DNA of 64,000 bases, taken from contig NZ_LRRH01000005.1 of the NCBI RefSeq assembly GCF_001646785.1, forward strand, positions 179,225 through 243,224, in the 5' to 3' direction. Of this stretch, positions 61,740 to 64,000 are shown piece by piece. The first letter of the stretch is position 1; every line of letters begins with the position of its first letter. The stretch comes from Rhodococcus phenolicus (GTDB lineage: Bacteria > Actinomycetota > Actinomycetes > Mycobacteriales > Mycobacteriaceae). The notes under the pieces were generated by a model. The model saw only the letters and a list, made by a program, of their open reading frames with translations, was not told the DNA's origin and searched no databases. Position numbers and translations under genes: made by a program.

Positions 61740-61742
61740 GCG

Positions 61743-64000
61743 ATGGGCATCAGGTGGCCGTGGCAGCATCGGCCGGCCGAACCCGACCGGCCGACGCCTG
61801 CGACTCGGGAAACCCACTCCCCGCAAGCCTCCCGGCAGTGGTCGTCGTTGCCACCGTTGCAGCGGGCGGTCGAACCGATGGAACCGACGGCGCCACTGGA
61901 CGGGTTCACACGGGCCCTCACGACCTCCCGAGACCCGGGTCTGGTCGCGTCCGTCCGGCCGATCGTCACCACGATTCCCCCGCTGCCAGTCTTCGCGACT
62001 GCCGCAGCCGATCCGGCACCCCGCCACACAGCACCACCCGAACTCCCCACTCGACCGCATCACCGGTCGTTCGCTCCCGTACAGCGCACAACGGTGTGTG
62101 CCCCGGCCGTCGCTTCGCCGTCGCCGCCCATTCCCGAGACCGTTCCCCATTTCACACCGACCCGGCATCCCGACCCGACCCCTGCATCGCTCGGCGAGAG
62201 ATCCTCCGGGAGCATGGAACTGATCACGGCGCCGGTCCCGGAGGAACGGCTTCTCGTCCCGCATGTCGAACCGCCCGAGCCCGACGACGTGCCAACCGGA
62301 CAGGCATGGATCTCCTCCGACGACGGTCACCACGCCCCGGACCGCGACTCCACCGAACGTGCATCGGAACCTCCCCCCGACTACCCGCGCAGTCCGGCCA
62401 CCGAGGCCCTGCAACGAGTGTCCACGGACTCTCACCCGCACCATCGACCCGGCCTGCCCGAACCACTACCGGCCCGTTCGGGCCACACGACCCCACGAGA
62501 ACCGCGGCCGCACAACATCGATCGACCGGCCGCCCCGAGTGAGCAACCACCACAGCCGCCCGTCCAGCGGTCCACGGTCGAGCAATCGACGCCGCAGCAC
62601 GAACCCGCGCATTCCCCGTCGCTGCGGTCCGAGCCGTCCGAGCACTCCGACCGTGACGGCACACAGAGCGAAACGGTGCACCCCACCCACGAGGCACCGT
62701 CCTTCCCGGTGCCGGTCGTCCGCCGCGAGCAGACGCCGTCCGACATCACGGCCACTACCGAATCATCGGATCCGCCGACGCTCGACATCGCGCCGAGCGA
62801 GCCGATCACAACACCGCCGAGCGGCGTACAACGGGCGATCACCGACGGGGCGCCGGTCGAGGAGAAGATCCGCGTGTCGTCGACAGCATCCGAACATTCG
62901 ATGGTGCAGCGCGATTCCCTTCCCGACCCGAATCCCGACACGGTCCCGACTCCCGGTCCGAGTCCCGACCACCTCGTCCCCACTCTGGGGACGAGGCACA
63001 CCGACGCACAGACGCACGCGGACGATCTCGACGACCGGCCCCTCGGCGGCGAGCCCCGCGTCCTGCCGACCATCACAGACCTACCGACCACGACAGACCC
63101 ACCGAGCACCCCGGAACAACCGAGTCCCCCGCCAACACCGACGCCGTCCACCGTTCCTGTCCGGCACCACACGGCACCGGGCACGCCGCCGGCCGCATCA
63201 ACGGTGTCGGCCGCATCGACGGTGTCGCGATTCCCGACGGGATCTCCGGTACAACGGGTTTCGTCGGAGCCCGGCGATCCGGTGGTGGCACCGGCCGATC
63301 CGCTCGTTCCGCACACCGCTCCGGTAGTCCCCACCGCATCCGCAGCAACGCCCCCGACCGCGACGCCGACGAATTCCGGCGATCCGTTGGGGTCTGCGGA
63401 CGTGGTTTCACCGCTCCCGGTGCTGCCTGCCCCCACGTCGCGCGATGACACCGGCACAGCGAGCGGCGCACCACTCCGCGTTCCGCTGCAACGCGCACCC
63501 ACACGCACACCAGGCCCGGACACGACGGCGCGCACGGTTCACGTTGCCGTACAGTCCGTGCTGGATGGGCCGGATGGGCCGGATGGGCTGGATGGGCCGG
63601 TTCGACGATGGCCGGGCGCCGATGACGGACCCGCACGGGAGCAACCGGTCCCGGTCCTTCGTGTCGCGACCGTGCCCAGCGAGCCGACCGGCACGCGGAC
63701 CGAATCTTCGGCCGGACAGACAGGTCACGCGCTCGGCGGCTCGCATACTCCCGCGGCGCACACGTCGCCGTCGCCCGGTGTACAGCAGCCGTCGGCAGCG
63801 GTGCAGCGGCACACGGGCATCGGATCACCCGTCGCGCACCCTGCGCCCGGCGTGGTCGAGGTCGGGCGCGCGCGACCGGTGTCGTTGCGGGAGATGTTCG
63901 CTCATGTGGCGCAGGAGAGCGATACGGACGAATCCCGGCCTTCCGTGGACGATCCGGTGGCACAACGCCGGATCGGGCTGTCCCGGCAGGCCGAGCCCAC
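61743..64000 (+). CDS. Large disordered QR-motif protein of the eCIS, 3' truncated by the window
   Basis: The frame is open from ATG 61743, behind GAGGAGGTGAGCG, to the last base: over 750 residues without an end. It begins MGIRWPWQHRPAEPDRP and is almost entirely Pro/Ser/Thr/Asp/His with no predicted fold. At least ten QR units occur (PLQRAVE, PVQRTT, ALQRVS, PVQRST, GVQRAI, MVQRDS, PVQRVS, PLQRAP, AVQRHT). A short GPDGPDGLDGP collagen-like run lies near 63565. Its slot between the tube/DUF6760 genes and the expected LysM/spike genes suggests a structural part, such as a tape-measure or cargo component. Function is unknown. Confidence 0.8.
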   Translation, partial: MGIRWPWQHRPAEPDRPTPATRETHSPQASRQWSSLPPLQRAVEPMEPTAPLDGFTRALTTSRDPGLVASVRPIVTTIPPLPVFATAAADPAPRHTAPPELPTRPHHRSFAPVQRTTVCAPAVASPSPPIPETVPHFTPTRHPDPTPASLGERSSGSMELITAPVPEERLLVPHVEPPEPDDVPTGQAWISSDDGHHAPDRDSTERASEPPPDYPRSPATEALQRVSTDSHPHHRPGLPEPLPARSGHTTPREPRPHNIDRPAAPSEQPPQPPVQRSTVEQSTPQHEPAHSPSLRSEPSEHSDRDGTQSETVHPTHEAPSFPVPVVRREQTPSDITATTESSDPPTLDIAPSEPITTPPSGVQRAITDGAPVEEKIRVSSTASEHSMVQRDSLPDPNPDTVPTPGPSPDHLVPTLGTRHTDAQTHADDLDDRPLGGEPRVLPTITDLPTTTDPPSTPEQPSPPPTPTPSTVPVRHHTAPGTPPAASTVSAASTVSRFPTGSPVQRVSSEPGDPVVAPADPLVPHTAPVVPTASAATPPTATPTNSGDPLGSADVVSPLPVLPAPTSRDDTGTASGAPLRVPLQRAPTRTPGPDTTARTVHVAVQSVLDGPDGPDGLDGPVRRWPGADDGPAREQPVPVLRVATVPSEPTGTRTESSAGQTGHALGGSHTPAAHTSPSPGVQQPSAAVQRHTGIGSPVAHPAPGVVEVGRARPVSLREMFAHVAQESDTDESRPSVDDPVAQRRIGLSRQAEP

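Noticed and set aside
1..64000. tRNA or rRNA genes
   Set aside because: I saw no convincing cloverleaf, T-loop GGTTCGAATCC context or rRNA signature. A covariance scan would be needed to exclude a diverged one.

Overview
The window is high-GC DNA with many GTG starts, 4-bp start/stop overlaps and near-leaderless genes, typical of Actinobacteria. The block DUF3151 - membrane protein - fba - DedA - GH76 - RNA methyltransferase - pyrE - clpB - globin/reductase follows, with insertions, the order I remember from Mycobacterium tuberculosis (about Rv0360c to Rv0385). A Mycobacteriales genome, most likely Rhodococcus or a close relative, is the best guess; the species cannot be read from the sequence.

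Layout. (1) 1-7113: end of a CobIJ fusion, a TetR/MFS drug-efflux pair with two palindromic operators, and a three-gene molybdenum hydroxylase operon (large, FAD and 2Fe-2S subunits). (2) 7220-19783: the aerobic cobalamin pathway in two groups, each behind a cobalamin riboswitch. One group is the chelatase ATPase/VWA protein, cobO, a cobB-cobC fusion and cobD on the plus strand; the other is cbtB-cbtA-cobQ-cobK on the minus strand. cobL-cobM run divergently from the first riboswitch. (3) 19842-41996: mostly housekeeping genes, namely CDF and FUSC transporters, fba, DedA, GH76, an SpoU-type methyltransferase, short-chain dehydrogenases, galT-galK, pyrE, LemA, clpB with an HspR (HAIR) operator, and a globin-reductase. 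(4) 42049 to the window end: the first part of an extracellular contractile injection system (eCIS) island.

The eCIS island holds a divergent effector-like gene, a LuxR-type regulator, a DUF4255/Pvc16 tail-terminator protein and an AAA+ ATPase. These are followed by a zinc-ribbon/Ig-repeat/membrane protein, a repeat-rich lipoprotein, a three-domain cell-wall hydrolase with a Cys-less NlpC/P60 domain, a second lipoprotein paralogous to the first, a DUF3298-like membrane protein and a DUF4157 metalloprotease-like protein. Next come an 1152-residue polymorphic toxin with an HNH nuclease-like tip, the sheath, the tube, a tail-assembly protein, a DUF6760-like peptide and a very large disordered protein that runs off the end. 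Spike, PAAR, LysM and baseplate genes are not seen and would be expected just beyond position 64000.

The most notable points are the eCIS locus in this lineage with its unusual cell-envelope gene set, the sharp composition change at the toxin tip, a QR motif shared by several eCIS proteins, a palindromic repeat family with one copy inside the chelatase reading frame, and several candidate regulatory sites.
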